A stretch of DNA of 8,956 nucleotides from CALFXN01 sp937957815 (GCA_036788195.1 DAIQNX010000066.1:1-8956); one strand, 5' to 3'. Positions 1-6,699 are shown, counted from the first letter of the stretch. Program-made: numbers and translations. The notes: generated by a model not told the origin, from the letters alone.

Positions 1-120
1 TCCGTCGAGCAGGACGTCGTACCAGAAGCCGGGGTCGAAGTTCTCGATGGCCTCCCAGACGAGCCCCGCGTCTTCGACGGTTCGCTTGATCGCGAACAGT
101 TCGTCGGTCGTCCAGTCGGC
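1..120 (-). pseudogene. mannonate dehydratase-like (UxuA) fragment, cut by window edge
   Basis: The minus-strand frame that ends exactly at base 1 encodes about 40 residues with the motifs ELFAIKRTVEDAGLVWEAIEN and FWYDVLLDG. These resemble the N-terminal barrel strand and helix of mannonate dehydratase (UxuA), the enzyme that dehydrates D-mannonate to 2-dehydro-3-deoxygluconate in hexuronate breakdown. The usual first 30 or so residues, with their start codon and ribosome binding site, are absent. Instead the frame runs without a break into a GntR C-terminal piece at about 121-189. The rest lies beyond the window, so an intact downstream part cannot be excluded. The family call rests on short motif memory; a generic TIM-barrel isomerase is the alternative. 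Confidence 0.45.
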
Positions 121-126
121 CCGCCG

Positions 127-367
127 CGTGAGATTGAGCAGGCGGATCCGGTCGAAGTGGACGTTGGTCGCCCGGATCAGCCGCCAGATCGTCTCGCGCC
201 TCGCGCACCGGCGTCCGGCTCAGGCCGAGCGAATCCCCGACGGTCTTTTCCGAGACGGGCATCCCCGGCGACAGCACGAGCCCGACCAGGTTGTGGAGCA
301 GCGTCCGGTAGACCCAGCCGCTCGCGGTCTCCCCGCCTTCGAGCGGGACGGAGACGAGTCCGTTCAT
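127..367 (-). pseudogene. GntR/FadR-type (FCD) transcriptional regulator, internally deleted and frameshifted
   Basis: The start is normal: ATG at 367, just after the dctM stop, with a purine-rich GAGAGGGG site upstream. The first 55 or so residues give a GntR winged-helix domain, ending in the recognition helix SEKTVGDSLGLSRTPVREA (minus strand, to about base 204). Family members then have a wing and a linker leading into an FCD ligand-binding domain. Here the reading frame becomes nonsense, while the +1 frame picks up IWRLIRATNVHFDRIRLLNL (189-130), which resembles a late FCD helix. About 100 residues are therefore missing and the two halves are out of frame. That second frame has its own TGA a few codons before the junction, so the full product cannot be made. 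In an intact relative it would be a sugar-acid-responsive repressor of the neighbouring transport and catabolic genes. Confidence 0.62.
193..206. repeat. Perfect tandem 7-bp repeat at the gntR deletion junction
   Basis: CTCGCGC occurs twice back to back (193-199 and 200-206) exactly where the coding frame switches from the GntR DNA-binding domain to the FCD piece. Short repeats of this kind are typical endpoints of replication-slippage deletions, but they can also be where a short-read assembly wrongly joins sequences. Confidence 0.7.
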
Positions 368-386
368 CCGCGCATCGGTCCCCTCT

Positions 387-608
387 CTACCCGCCATAGA
401 CGAGGTTCGGAAGGAACAGCGAAATCGACGGGAAGAACGCCAGGATCGCGACTTCGATCAGAATCGCGACGACGAACGGGACCGAGTCCCGGACGTATTC
501 CCCCGTGGGACAGTCAAGAAGCGAACAGGTCGTGTACATTGCGACGCCGACCGGCGGCGTCATCCCCCCCATCGTGATGATCGTCATCATGAGCACGCCG
601 AAATGAAC
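387..608 (-). pseudogene. dctM: TRAP transporter large permease (DctM), C-terminal remnant
   Basis: The minus-strand frame from about 608 reads VHFGVLMMTIITMGGMTPPVG, then two hydrophobic segments, and ends in FFPSISLFLPNLVYGG. This is the conserved last 70-75 residues of DctM, the 12-segment permease of tripartite ATP-independent periplasmic transporters, which import carboxylates and sugar acids with a sodium gradient and a DctP binding protein. The normal protein is about 420-430 residues, so some 350 are missing. Upstream the same frame continues through 72 bases of unrelated sequence to the stop codon of the deacylase gene at 681. GTG at 596 could initiate a 69-residue peptide but has no ribosome binding site. 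No dctP or dctQ is present. Confidence 0.75.
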
Positions 609-680
609 CTGGCCGCGTCGCGCCGGAGAGCGCCGTTCCGATACGTCGCGAGGGGGAAAACGAAATTCGCTCCGGGTCCG

Positions 681-2318
681 TCAGGACGCCTTCCTCGGAG
701 AGCTTCCGAGCCTCCGGACGCTTTTCCCGAGCGTCTTGCCGAAAAACCTGCCTCCCTCGACGACGACGACGCCGTTCTTGACGACGTAGTCGATGCCGGT
801 CGGCACGCGGCGCGGAGTGATGTAGTCGGCCGAGCCTCCGACGGTCGCCGGGTCGAAGACCACGAAGTCCGCGATCAGTCCCTGCTTGATGAGTCCGCGG
901 TCGGCGAGATTGAATCGCTGCGCCGGGAAGCCGCTCATCTTCCACACGGCCCGTTCGAGCGACAGAACTCCCTCCTCCCGCACGAAATGCCCGAGTACGC
1001 GCGGGAAGGTCCCGAAACATCGCGGATGCGGCCGCCCGATCGCCATACGGCCCGTCATCGAGGAAGGCAGCGAATCAGAGCCAATCATCGAGAGTTCGTG
1101 CGCGATGATGCGTCTGTTGTCCGACGCCGACTGCGAATCGATGACGATCGTGACCTCCGCTTCCTCGGAGACGATGATGTCGAGGATCGCGTCGGCCGGG
1201 TCGACGCCCCGCGCTTCGGCGACCTGTCGCACCGTCTTCCCCTCGAGCCCCGCATCGTTCTTGCAGGTACAGATCAGAATCCTGTCGTACGACGCCCCCT
1301 TGACGAAGTTGTCCCAGCCCGGGATCTCCTGCGTGAACTCGAACTTGATCCGCTCGCGATCCTCGGGCCGCCCGAGACGTTCGAGCATCTTCCCGACGCC
1401 GCCCTCCTTGGCCCACTGGGGGAGCACCACGCTGATCAGCGTAGCTCCCGCCGAGTAGGGGTAGACGTCGCACGCAACATCGACGCCGCGATTTCGCGCC
1501 TCCTCCATCATTCCGAGCGTCGTCCCGGAGAGCCCTTCGTATGCGTTGATGATCTTGTGATGCGAAATCTGAAGCCTGCAACCGCTCTTCTCGGCCGTCC
1601 GTATGGCTTCCTCGACGGATTTCAGGATCTCACCCGATTCGCCGCGCATGTGCGTCGCGTAGACGCCGCCGTACCGGGCCGTGACGCGGCAAAGTTCCGT
1701 GAGTTCGGCTTCGTCGGAGAAACATCCCGGCGGATAGATGAGCCCCGTCGAAAGTCCGACGCACCCATCCTCGAGCTCGCGCCCGAGAAGTTCTTTCATG
1801 CGCCCGAGCTCCTCTTCCGTAGGCTTCCGGTCGTCGAAGCCCATGACCGCGATGCGGATCGATCCCTGCCCCGCGAGGAACGCGAGGTCCGTCGAGTGTC
1901 CGTTCCGGTCGACGATGTCCATGATCTCGCCCGCGCGCGTCCACGAAAAGTCCGGCATGGCCTCCTTCGGGATGAACGGCTTGAGATAATCCCGGAGCAA
2001 ATCCATCCGGTCCGACGAGACCGGCGAAATGGAAAGGCCGCAGTTGCCGCCGATTTCGGTCGTGACGCCCTGGAGGATCTTGCCGTCCGTATCGTTGACG
2101 GTCGTGCAGTTGCAGTCGGAGTGACAGTGGGGATCGATGAATCCCGGAGAGACGGCTCTGCCCTCCGCGTCGACGCACTGCGCCGCGTCCGACGCGTCCA
2201 CCTTGCCTATGCCGGCGATGCGCCCGTTCCGGACCGCGATGTCGGCTTCGTACCACGGCCCGCCGCTTCCGTCGAACACCCTGGCGTTTTTGATAACGAG
2301 GTCATATCCGTGCGACAT
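681..2318 (-). CDS. N-acyl-D-amino-acid deacylase (D-aminoacylase), amidohydrolase superfamily
   Basis: This 545-residue cytoplasmic metallo-hydrolase removes the acyl group from N-acyl-D-amino acids, giving a free D-amino acid and a carboxylate. It has the small N-terminal beta-sandwich segment (1-58), then the metal-binding HxH in GFIDPHCHSD (H64, H66) and the family cysteine in IGGNCGLS (C93), a metal ligand in characterised D-aminoacylases. Further ligand candidates are H223 (ATHMRGE), H253/H254 (QISHHK) and the catalytic Asp D415 in MIGSDS. The signature HPRCFGTFPRVLGHF spans 431-445. The length is normal for the family (about 480-550). The ATG at 2318 is preceded by AAAGGAG. It lies 31 bases after the symporter stop and is the last gene of a three-gene operon, so its substrate probably enters through that symporter. 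A D-glutamate deacylase or a hydantoinase-like amidase is possible; the exact substrate cannot be read from sequence. The next sequence downstream is a broken dctM. Confidence 0.88.
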   Translation of the reverse strand: MSHGYDLVIKNARVFDGSGGPWYEADIAVRNGRIAGIGKVDASDAAQCVDAEGRAVSPGFIDPHCHSDCNCTTVNDTDGKILQGVTTEIGGNCGLSISPVSSDRMDLLRDYLKPFIPKEAMPDFSWTRAGEIMDIVDRNGHSTDLAFLAGQGSIRIAVMGFDDRKPTEEELGRMKELLGRELEDGCVGLSTGLIYPPGCFSDEAELTELCRVTARYGGVYATHMRGESGEILKSVEEAIRTAEKSGCRLQISHHKIINAYEGLSGTTLGMMEEARNRGVDVACDVYPYSAGATLISVVLPQWAKEGGVGKMLERLGRPEDRERIKFEFTQEIPGWDNFVKGASYDRILICTCKNDAGLEGKTVRQVAEARGVDPADAILDIIVSEEAEVTIVIDSQSASDNRRIIAHELSMIGSDSLPSSMTGRMAIGRPHPRCFGTFPRVLGHFVREEGVLSLERAVWKMSGFPAQRFNLADRGLIKQGLIADFVVFDPATVGGSADYITPRRVPTGIDYVVKNGVVVVEGGRFFGKTLGKSVRRLGSSPRKAS

Positions 2319-2349
2319 TCGTTCACGACTCCTTTCCGTTTCGGATGTG

Positions 2350-3837
2350 TCAGCCTCTGCTCAAACCGAACCACGTCTCGATGATCCCGCGTGGCGTCTT
2401 CGGCGTGACGAGGCTCACGCCCACGGTCAGCGCGAGCGAGACGACGAGCGCCGTCACGATCGCGTGCATTCCGAACGTGATCGGGAGGTACTTCCCGGCG
2501 CCGAGGATGTAGGTCGCCAGCCCGCCGATCATCCCTGCGGCCGCTCCGTATTCGTTGCACCGCATCCAGTAGAGCCCGAGCAGTGTCGGCCAGAAGAACG
2601 ACGACGCAAGTCCGCCGATCGAGAAGATGATGAGATACTGCAACGCGTGCGGCGGCTTCACGGACGCGACGAAGATCGCGAGACACACGACGATCGTGAC
2701 CCACAGGTTGACCTTCTTGAGGTGCTCCGACGAAGCTCCCGGATTGATGAAGGATTGGTATGCCTCCTTGATGAGGCTCGACGTGATCACGATGATCATG
2801 GCGCCGACGGTGGACTGGATCGCGCCAGCGACGCCGGCCAGCGTCACGCCCGCGAGCCACGGTGGAAGGACGATCATCGCGAGAGCCGGAATCGCGTGGT
2901 CGGCGACCTTCAGGTCGGGAATTATCGCCTTCGCCAGGACGCCGAGGTATGGCAGCGTCAGCGTCCAGAGAATGACGAAGGCCGCGCCGAGGACGATCGC
3001 CCGGTGCATCGCGCGCGTATCCCTGTACGTCAGCGCGCCCATCGTCGCGTGCGGAATGCCTATGATGACGAAACCGAAATTGAGCCACATGGAGACATGG
3101 TACGCGACGGACCAGGTCCACGGGTTCAGAAGCTTCGGATCGACCTTTGCGATGCCCCGGATCGCCGTCTCGAGCGGTCCCGCGTGGACGAGGGCCCCGG
3201 CCGTGAGCGCGAGCACCGCGACGGTCATGACGACGCCCTGGAAGACGATCGCGATCGCGACGCCCTTGATGCCGCCAAGCGCGACGATGGCGAGAACGAC
3301 TCCCGCGAAGAGGACGAGTCCGAGTTCGTAGGACATTCCGGTCATCGTTTCGAACAGTCTCGCGCCGCCGACGATCTGGGCGACGACGTAGCTCCCCATG
3401 AAGCAGACGATGCTGAGGACGCCGAACGCCGCGATCAGCCGGTTGCGGTTGTAGCGGTGAAGCAGCAGTCCGAAGATCGACTGCGCGCCGATGCGCCGGG
3501 CGACGATGCCGATCTTCTTTCCGACCTCGCCCAATACGATGAACGTCATGAAGTTCTGAGCCCCGGCGACGACGACCCACGTCGCGCCGAGCCTGTAGCC
3601 CAGCCCGGGACCTCCGAGGAAGGTTCCCGCGCTGCAGAGCCCGGCCGCGATCATCATCGCGACGACCAATGCCCCCATTCCGCGACCGCCCGTGTAGAAT
3701 TCGTCGATATACTTGTTGATGGCGACCCTGTCCATGTTTCTCTTGGCAAGCCATCCGATCAGGAGCATCCCCGCCGTGTACGCGAAAAACGTCACGATGA
3801 CGACGAGCCTCGCGCTTCCCGAAACGTTCAGTTCCAT
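2350..3837 (-). CDS. PanF-type sodium/solute symporter (SSS family)
   Basis: This 495-residue inner-membrane protein has about 13 hydrophobic segments and belongs to the sodium:solute symporter family, using the sodium gradient to import a solute. It closely resembles sodium/pantothenate symporter PanF along its length: EFYTGGRGMGALVVAM (46-61), IVGGARLFETMTG (155-167), IGIPHATMGALTYRDTRAMHRA (259-280), the helix with QSTVGAMIIVITSSLIKE (341-358), where family members bind sodium, and GLYWMRCNEYGA (421-432). ATG 3837 has a GGGAGG site upstream. It sits 34 bases after a DUF997/YhdT gene, the usual PanF partner, and 31 bases before an N-acyl-D-amino-acid deacylase. Pantothenate is itself an N-acyl amino acid (pantoyl-beta-alanine), so either pantothenate or another N-acyl amino acid fits. 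The deacylase neighbour argues for a catabolic substrate. Confidence 0.85.
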   Translation of the reverse strand: MELNVSGSARLVVIVTFFAYTAGMLLIGWLAKRNMDRVAINKYIDEFYTGGRGMGALVVAMMIAAGLCSAGTFLGGPGLGYRLGATWVVVAGAQNFMTFIVLGEVGKKIGIVARRIGAQSIFGLLLHRYNRNRLIAAFGVLSIVCFMGSYVVAQIVGGARLFETMTGMSYELGLVLFAGVVLAIVALGGIKGVAIAIVFQGVVMTVAVLALTAGALVHAGPLETAIRGIAKVDPKLLNPWTWSVAYHVSMWLNFGFVIIGIPHATMGALTYRDTRAMHRAIVLGAAFVILWTLTLPYLGVLAKAIIPDLKVADHAIPALAMIVLPPWLAGVTLAGVAGAIQSTVGAMIIVITSSLIKEAYQSFINPGASSEHLKKVNLWVTIVVCLAIFVASVKPPHALQYLIIFSIGGLASSFFWPTLLGLYWMRCNEYGAAAGMIGGLATYILGAGKYLPITFGMHAIVTALVVSLALTVGVSLVTPKTPRGIIETWFGLSRG

Positions 3838-3871
3838 TCGCGTCTCCCTCCCTTCGTCCTTCGGCGCGTTC

Positions 3872-4168
3872 TCATTTCGAGATATCCATGTTCCGGAACA
3901 CGAAGAACGTGATCAGGATCACCGCGACGAAGAAGACTGCCGTCGTCAGCCAGACCCCTACCGCCATCCAGAGCGGAACGCCCCAGAGGTACGCGTAATT
4001 CGACGGCTCGCCCCTGCCGAGGAAGTAGCAGAGCGCGACGCTGACGATCGTATACGCGATCCACACCGCGAACGTAAGCTTCATCTCGGACTCGCACACC
4101 ACGAACCTCGGATCGATTTCGATGTCCTCGAAACGGTAGTTCCTGTCGTTTTCCGCTTTTGCCGCCAC
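3872..4168 (-). CDS. DUF997 family small membrane protein (YhdT-like), symporter partner
   Basis: This 98-residue protein has a charged N-terminus (1-30), a first membrane helix at about 32-50, a short loop with the family's G-x-P-x-W motif (GVPLW, 63-67) and a second helix at about 69-92, ending FRNMDISK. The pattern matches YhdT/DUF997, a protein of unknown biochemical role encoded directly before panF in many bacteria and thought to assist or belong to the symporter. The open frame reaches further upstream to 4240. The start chosen is GTG 4168 because it alone has a strong site, AAGGAGG at 4182-4176, spaced 7 bases. The region upstream of it is low in hydrophobic or conserved residues. It is the first gene of the yhdT-panF-deacylase operon. 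Confidence 0.8.
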   Translation of the reverse strand: MAAKAENDRNYRFEDIEIDPRFVVCESEMKLTFAVWIAYTIVSVALCYFLGRGEPSNYAYLWGVPLWMAVGVWLTTAVFFVAVILITFFVFRNMDISK

Positions 4169-4175
4169 ACCAACC

Positions 4176-4182
4176 CCTCCTT
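4176..4182 (-). promoter_or_regulatory. Ribosome binding site fixing the GTG start of the YhdT-like gene
   Basis: AAGGAGG on the minus strand, 7 bases before GTG 4168. It favours the short 98-residue product over an in-frame ATG at 4240, which has no comparable site. Confidence 0.75.
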
Positions 4183-4261
4183 CTGTCGGACTCGAACAGC
4201 CGCAGTCGCCGAAAGCGGACGCTTTTGCGCAATGCCACACTGCCGCGGCGAATTTGGGAGC

Positions 4262-4290
4262 ATCCTCGCAGATGCGTCTTTATTTGTCAA
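4262..4290 (-). promoter_or_regulatory. Candidate promoter of the yhdT-panF-deacylase operon
   Basis: A perfect -35 hexamer TTGACA (4290-4285) is followed 17 bases later by GAGGAT (4267-4262), a poor -10 matching TATAAT at three positions. A weak -10 next to a perfect -35 and an adjacent palindrome would fit regulated expression. A 5-bp inverted repeat, GCATC/GATGC (4260-4275), overlaps the -10. Transcription would begin around 4255, leaving a leader of nearly 90 bases. Confidence 0.35.
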
Positions 4291-4295
4291 TAAAA

Positions 4296-4311
4296 ACACG
4301 AATATTCGTGT
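4296..4311. promoter_or_regulatory. Perfect 16-bp palindrome, candidate operator
   Basis: ACACGAATATTCGTGT is its own reverse complement and lies 5 bases upstream of the TTGACA -35 candidate of the minus-strand operon. Perfect palindromes of this size in intergenic DNA usually bind dimeric regulators. The position immediately upstream of -35 suits an activator, or a repressor contacting the -35 edge. No regulator gene is next to it. Confidence 0.5.
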
Positions 4312-4377
4312 CTCCATCGACATTCAGGTCCGTCCGTTTGACGCTTCGCTTCCCGGCTCATTGCCGGAACTGACGGC

Positions 4378-4418
4378 CAAAAAAAGACCGGGAGGGAACG
4401 TTTGTCCCCTCCCGGTCT
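4378..4418 (-). terminator. Intrinsic terminator of the methionine gamma-lyase gene
   Basis: On the minus strand, a perfect 12-bp stem (arm AGACCGGGAGGG at 4385-4396 pairing with CCCTCCCGGTCT at 4407-4418) with a 10-base loop is followed by seven T residues (4385-4379). It starts 66 bases after the lyase stop codon. The 4169-4484 gap, about 315 bases, holds only this terminator and the regulatory candidates of the next operon. Confidence 0.92.
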
Positions 4419-4484
4419 GGTGTTGCCCTCTTCGGACCCGGACACAGGTTCCTCTCCGGAGCCGCCCGGGGAACGCGCGTCGGT

Positions 4485-5684
4485 TTAGCGCGCGCTGCAC
4501 GTCACCGCTACGGCTTCGAAGGCCTTGTCGAGATCTTCGGTAAGATCCTCCGGAGCCTCGAGGCCGACTGAGAGCCGGACGAGGCCCTTGGAGATCCCGG
4601 CCGCCTTCAGCTCCTCGTCGGAGAGCGCGGAGTGCGTCATCGACGCGGGATGCTGGATGAGGGACTCGGCGTCGCCGAGGCTGACGGCGAGCGTCCAGAG
4701 GTGCGTGTTGTTGATAAGCGCCTTGCCCGCGTCGAGTCCGCCTTTCAGCTCCATCGCGATGATGGCCCCGAAGTAGCGCATCTGCTTCGCTGCGAGCGCC
4801 TTCTGCGGGAAGCTGTCGAGCCCCGGATACCAGACCTTCGCGACCTCGGGCCGTCCTTCGAGGAAGCGGGCGACCTTCATGGCCGACTCGCAATGCCTCG
4901 GGACGCGGACGTGAAGCGTCTTCATGCCGCGAAGCAACAGATAGGCGTCGAACGGCGAGAGCGTGGCGCCGGTCAGGTCCTTGAGCCCCTCCATCTTCAC
5001 GCGTCCGATGAATTCCTTCGTGCCGACGACGATTCCCGCGATGATGTCGCCATGTCCGTTGAGGTACTTCGTGGCGGAGTGGACGACGACGTCGGCGCCG
5101 AACTCGATCGGGCGCTGGACGACGGGCGTGCAGTAGGTATTGTCGACGACGAGGATCGCGTTGTTCGCGTGGGCGATCTCCGCGAGCGCGGCGATGTCGG
5201 CGATGTCCATCGTCGGGTTCGCCGGAGATTCGCAGTAGATCATCCGGGTGTTCGGCCTCACGGCGGCCTTCACGGCCGCAGGGTCGGTGAGGTCCATGAA
5301 CGTCGTTTCGATGCCGAAACGAGGGAACTGGTGGCTCATGAGGGAGAAGGTGCAGCCGTAGAGGGACTTCGCGGCGATGACGTGATCTCCGCCCGAAAGG
5401 GCCGTCCAGAGAACCGACGCGATCGCGCCCATGCCGGACGCCGCGACGGCGGCCGCCTCGCCGCCTTCGAGCGCCGCGATCTTATCCTCGACGGCCGTGT
5501 GGTTCGGGTTTCCGAGGCGCGTGTAGATATACCCTTCTTCCTCGCCCCGGAAGCGCCGGGCGCCCTCGTCGGCGTTCCTGAACGCGAATGTCGACGTCTG
5601 GTAGATCGGAGTCGTCAGCGCCCCAGTGACGGGATCGGGATGGGTTCCCAAGTGGACGCACTGCGTATCGAAACGGTAGGGCAT
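4485..5684 (-). CDS. L-methionine gamma-lyase (PLP-dependent)
   Basis: This 399-residue cytoplasmic enzyme of the Cys/Met-metabolism PLP family (fold type I) splits L-methionine into methanethiol, 2-oxobutanoate and ammonia (EC 4.4.1.11). Visible motifs are YTRLGNP (Y54, R56, contacting the neighbouring subunit's cofactor), SLYGCTFS (Y109 and C111, the cysteine that marks methionine gamma-lyases among cystathionine lyases), VVDNTYCTP (D181, binding the pyridine nitrogen) and VHSATKYLNGHGD (Schiff-base lysine K206). The end, SLGDAESLIQHPASMTHS followed by LVRLSVGLE, is also characteristic. The length matches the 398-residue Pseudomonas putida enzyme. The start is ATG 5684, with AAGGAGG 8 bases upstream; an in-frame ATG at 5726 would only add untypical leader residues. 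It is monocistronic between its own promoter candidate and a strong terminator. Cystathionine gamma-lyase or gamma-synthase is less likely because of C111. Confidence 0.92.
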   Translation of the reverse strand: MPYRFDTQCVHLGTHPDPVTGALTTPIYQTSTFAFRNADEGARRFRGEEEGYIYTRLGNPNHTAVEDKIAALEGGEAAAVAASGMGAIASVLWTALSGGDHVIAAKSLYGCTFSLMSHQFPRFGIETTFMDLTDPAAVKAAVRPNTRMIYCESPANPTMDIADIAALAEIAHANNAILVVDNTYCTPVVQRPIEFGADVVVHSATKYLNGHGDIIAGIVVGTKEFIGRVKMEGLKDLTGATLSPFDAYLLLRGMKTLHVRVPRHCESAMKVARFLEGRPEVAKVWYPGLDSFPQKALAAKQMRYFGAIIAMELKGGLDAGKALINNTHLWTLAVSLGDAESLIQHPASMTHSALSDEELKAAGISKGLVRLSVGLEAPEDLTEDLDKAFEAVAVTCSAR

Positions 5685-5692
5685 GCGGTATT

Positions 5693-5699
5693 CCTCCTT
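5693..5699 (-). promoter_or_regulatory. Ribosome binding site fixing the methionine gamma-lyase start
   Basis: AAGGAGG on the minus strand, 8 bases before ATG 5684. It rules against the longer in-frame start at 5726, which would place the site inside the coding sequence. Confidence 0.85.
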
Positions 5700-5726
5700 A
5701 AGATGTTGGGTGATGCTCTTGTTCAT

Positions 5727-5756
5727 ATTTTATCATTCAAAGTACGCCTTTTACAA
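5727..5756 (-). promoter_or_regulatory. Candidate promoter of the methionine gamma-lyase gene
   Basis: On the minus strand, TTGTAA (5756-5751) and TAAAAT (5732-5727) are separated by 18 bases in an AT-rich patch between the upstream terminator and the gene. The -35 hexamer starts in the T-tract of that terminator. Confidence 0.45.
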
Positions 5757-5792
5757 AAAAAGAGCGAGACGCCCTTCATGGCCGTCCCGCCC
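5755..5792 (-). terminator. Intrinsic terminator of the methyltransferase gene
   Basis: On the minus strand, the 13-base arm at 5792-5780 pairs with 5774-5762 (12 pairs, two of them G-T, and one mismatch) around a 5-base loop, followed by seven T residues (5761-5755). It begins 24 bases after the methyltransferase stop and separates that gene from the lyase. Confidence 0.82.
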
Positions 5793-5816
5793 GCACCCCG
5801 ACGCCGACGTTACGCC

Positions 5817-6488
5817 TTACATCGGCGGAATTCCGGAAGTCTCCGCCTCCTCGTCCGCCTTCCGCGCGACGACGAACGAAACCGGAAGGAGGTTTTTCAC
5901 CGGAATCTGGAGCGTGACAGCGAACCCGCACCGTTCGAGGAGCGCGCGCAGGCTCCGCGACGTGAATCGCGTGTATACGGGGTGCCCCGTCCGCCTCAGC
6001 GCCCACGAGAAGATCCTGGCCCGGATCGACTCGCCGCCGACGTAGGTCGGCGCGATCAGCTTTCCATGTTTCCCGAGGACGCGAAACGCTTCCGCGAGCA
6101 GCGCCGCCGGACGTTCGACGACGTGAAGGACGTTCGCTGCGATGACCGCGTGGAAGGTCGCGTCGCGGAACGGAAGATTGTACGAACTGTGGATCGAAAA
6201 CGCCACATTGCGCACCCCTCGTTTTCGCCCCTTCTCGCGCGCCGTCGCGATCATCTCGCGCGATACGTCGACTGCCTCGACGCTGGATACCTTTCCCGCG
6301 ATCAGCAGCGGGATCTCTCCCGTCCCCGTTCCGACATCCAGAACGCTATCGTCGGGAGACAGCTCCTGAAGAATGCGGCGGACAACCTCCGCGTACATTT
6401 CCGCCAGGTATCGCGTGTGCCTGTCGTAACGCCTCGCCATTCCGTCCCAGAACGCCGCATCCCTGTCGGCCGCCGTTTCGTGCGACAT
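5817..6488 (-). CDS. Class I SAM-dependent methyltransferase (Methyltransf_11 type)
   Basis: This 223-residue soluble protein transfers a methyl group from SAM to an unknown acceptor. The Rossmann-fold motifs are in order: motif I VLDVGTGTGEIP (49-60), the acidic residue that binds the SAM ribose in VEAVDVS (D74), LPFRDATFHAVIAANVLHVVE (about 105-125) covering the motif II-III region, and a FRVLGKHGKLIAPTY strand (135-149). The N-terminal FWDGMARRYDRHTRYLAE resembles UbiE/COQ5-like and small-molecule methyltransferases. ATG 6488 has GGGAGG 5 bases upstream. The open frame extends to 6893, but that part overlaps the divergent gene and has no site. The acceptor could be a lipid, a quinone or a thiol. 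Neighbouring methionine and SAM genes are suggestive only. A promoter candidate lies upstream and a terminator follows. Confidence 0.85.
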   Translation of the reverse strand: MSHETAADRDAAFWDGMARRYDRHTRYLAEMYAEVVRRILQELSPDDSVLDVGTGTGEIPLLIAGKVSSVEAVDVSREMIATAREKGRKRGVRNVAFSIHSSYNLPFRDATFHAVIAANVLHVVERPAALLAEAFRVLGKHGKLIAPTYVGGESIRARIFSWALRRTGHPVYTRFTSRSLRALLERCGFAVTLQIPVKNLLPVSFVVARKADEEAETSGIPPM

Positions 6489-6527
6489 CGTATCCTCCCT
6501 GACACCCGGAGTTTCGTTCGTGTCGCC

Positions 6528-6557
6528 AGTATAAATCGAATTTTCGCAAGAATGCAA
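6528..6557 (-). promoter_or_regulatory. Candidate promoter of the methyltransferase gene
   Basis: On the minus strand, TATACT (6533-6528, five of six matches) has the weak TTGCAT (6557-6552) 18 bases upstream. It is 40 bases before the start codon, in the divergent intergenic region. Confidence 0.45.
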
Positions 6558-6657
6558 GCGTACGGCACACCCGGACGAAAAAGAAGTGCGAACTCGGCGT
6601 ATCCACAGAAGGGCGCGGAACCGACCGGAGGCATCTTTCCTCCGTTTCCGGTGCGTG

Positions 6658-6663
6658 TACAAT
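6658..6663 (+). promoter_or_regulatory. Candidate -10 element for the SAM hydroxide adenosyltransferase gene
   Basis: TACAAT (five of six matches) lies 36 bases before the chosen start ATG 6700. No good -35 is present at 16-18 bases upstream. A 6-bp inverted repeat, CGGAGG/CCTCCG (6626-6631 and 6639-6644), covers the place where it would be. Confidence 0.35.
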
Positions 6664-6683
6664 ATCCTGTGATCCGATTCGTC

Positions 6684-6689
6684 AGGAGG
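6684..6689 (+). promoter_or_regulatory. Ribosome binding site deciding the start at 6700
   Basis: AGGAGG ends only one base before ATG 6691, too close to serve it, but 10 bases before the in-frame ATG 6700. This supports a product beginning MKKRLSYFG, a normal signal-peptide start. Confidence 0.7.
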
Positions 6690-6699
6690 AATGCCCGGA

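Noticed and set aside
603..2384. A 593-codon plus-strand open frame opposite the deacylase gene
   Set aside because: Arginine- and aspartate-rich, low-complexity translation without family motifs or a ribosome binding site. It is a by-product of GC-biased third positions in the real minus-strand gene.
2137..3912. A 591-codon plus-strand open frame opposite the symporter gene
   Set aside because: The translation is mostly D, R, E and H with no motifs, while the minus strand encodes a full-length symporter with conserved motifs.
4081..4323. An 80-codon minus-strand frame overlapping the YhdT-like gene start
   Set aside because: It is a different frame from the conserved DUF997 protein, crosses the promoter and operator region, and shows no motif.
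5685..5726. N-terminal extension of methionine gamma-lyase from ATG 5726
   Set aside because: The extra residues include the ribosome binding site sequence itself. The shorter form matches the family's length and starts 8 bases after AAGGAGG.
6501..6524. GACAC/GTGTC inverted repeat in the methyltransferase leader
   Set aside because: Only 5 bp per arm with 14 bases between; such a pair is expected by chance.
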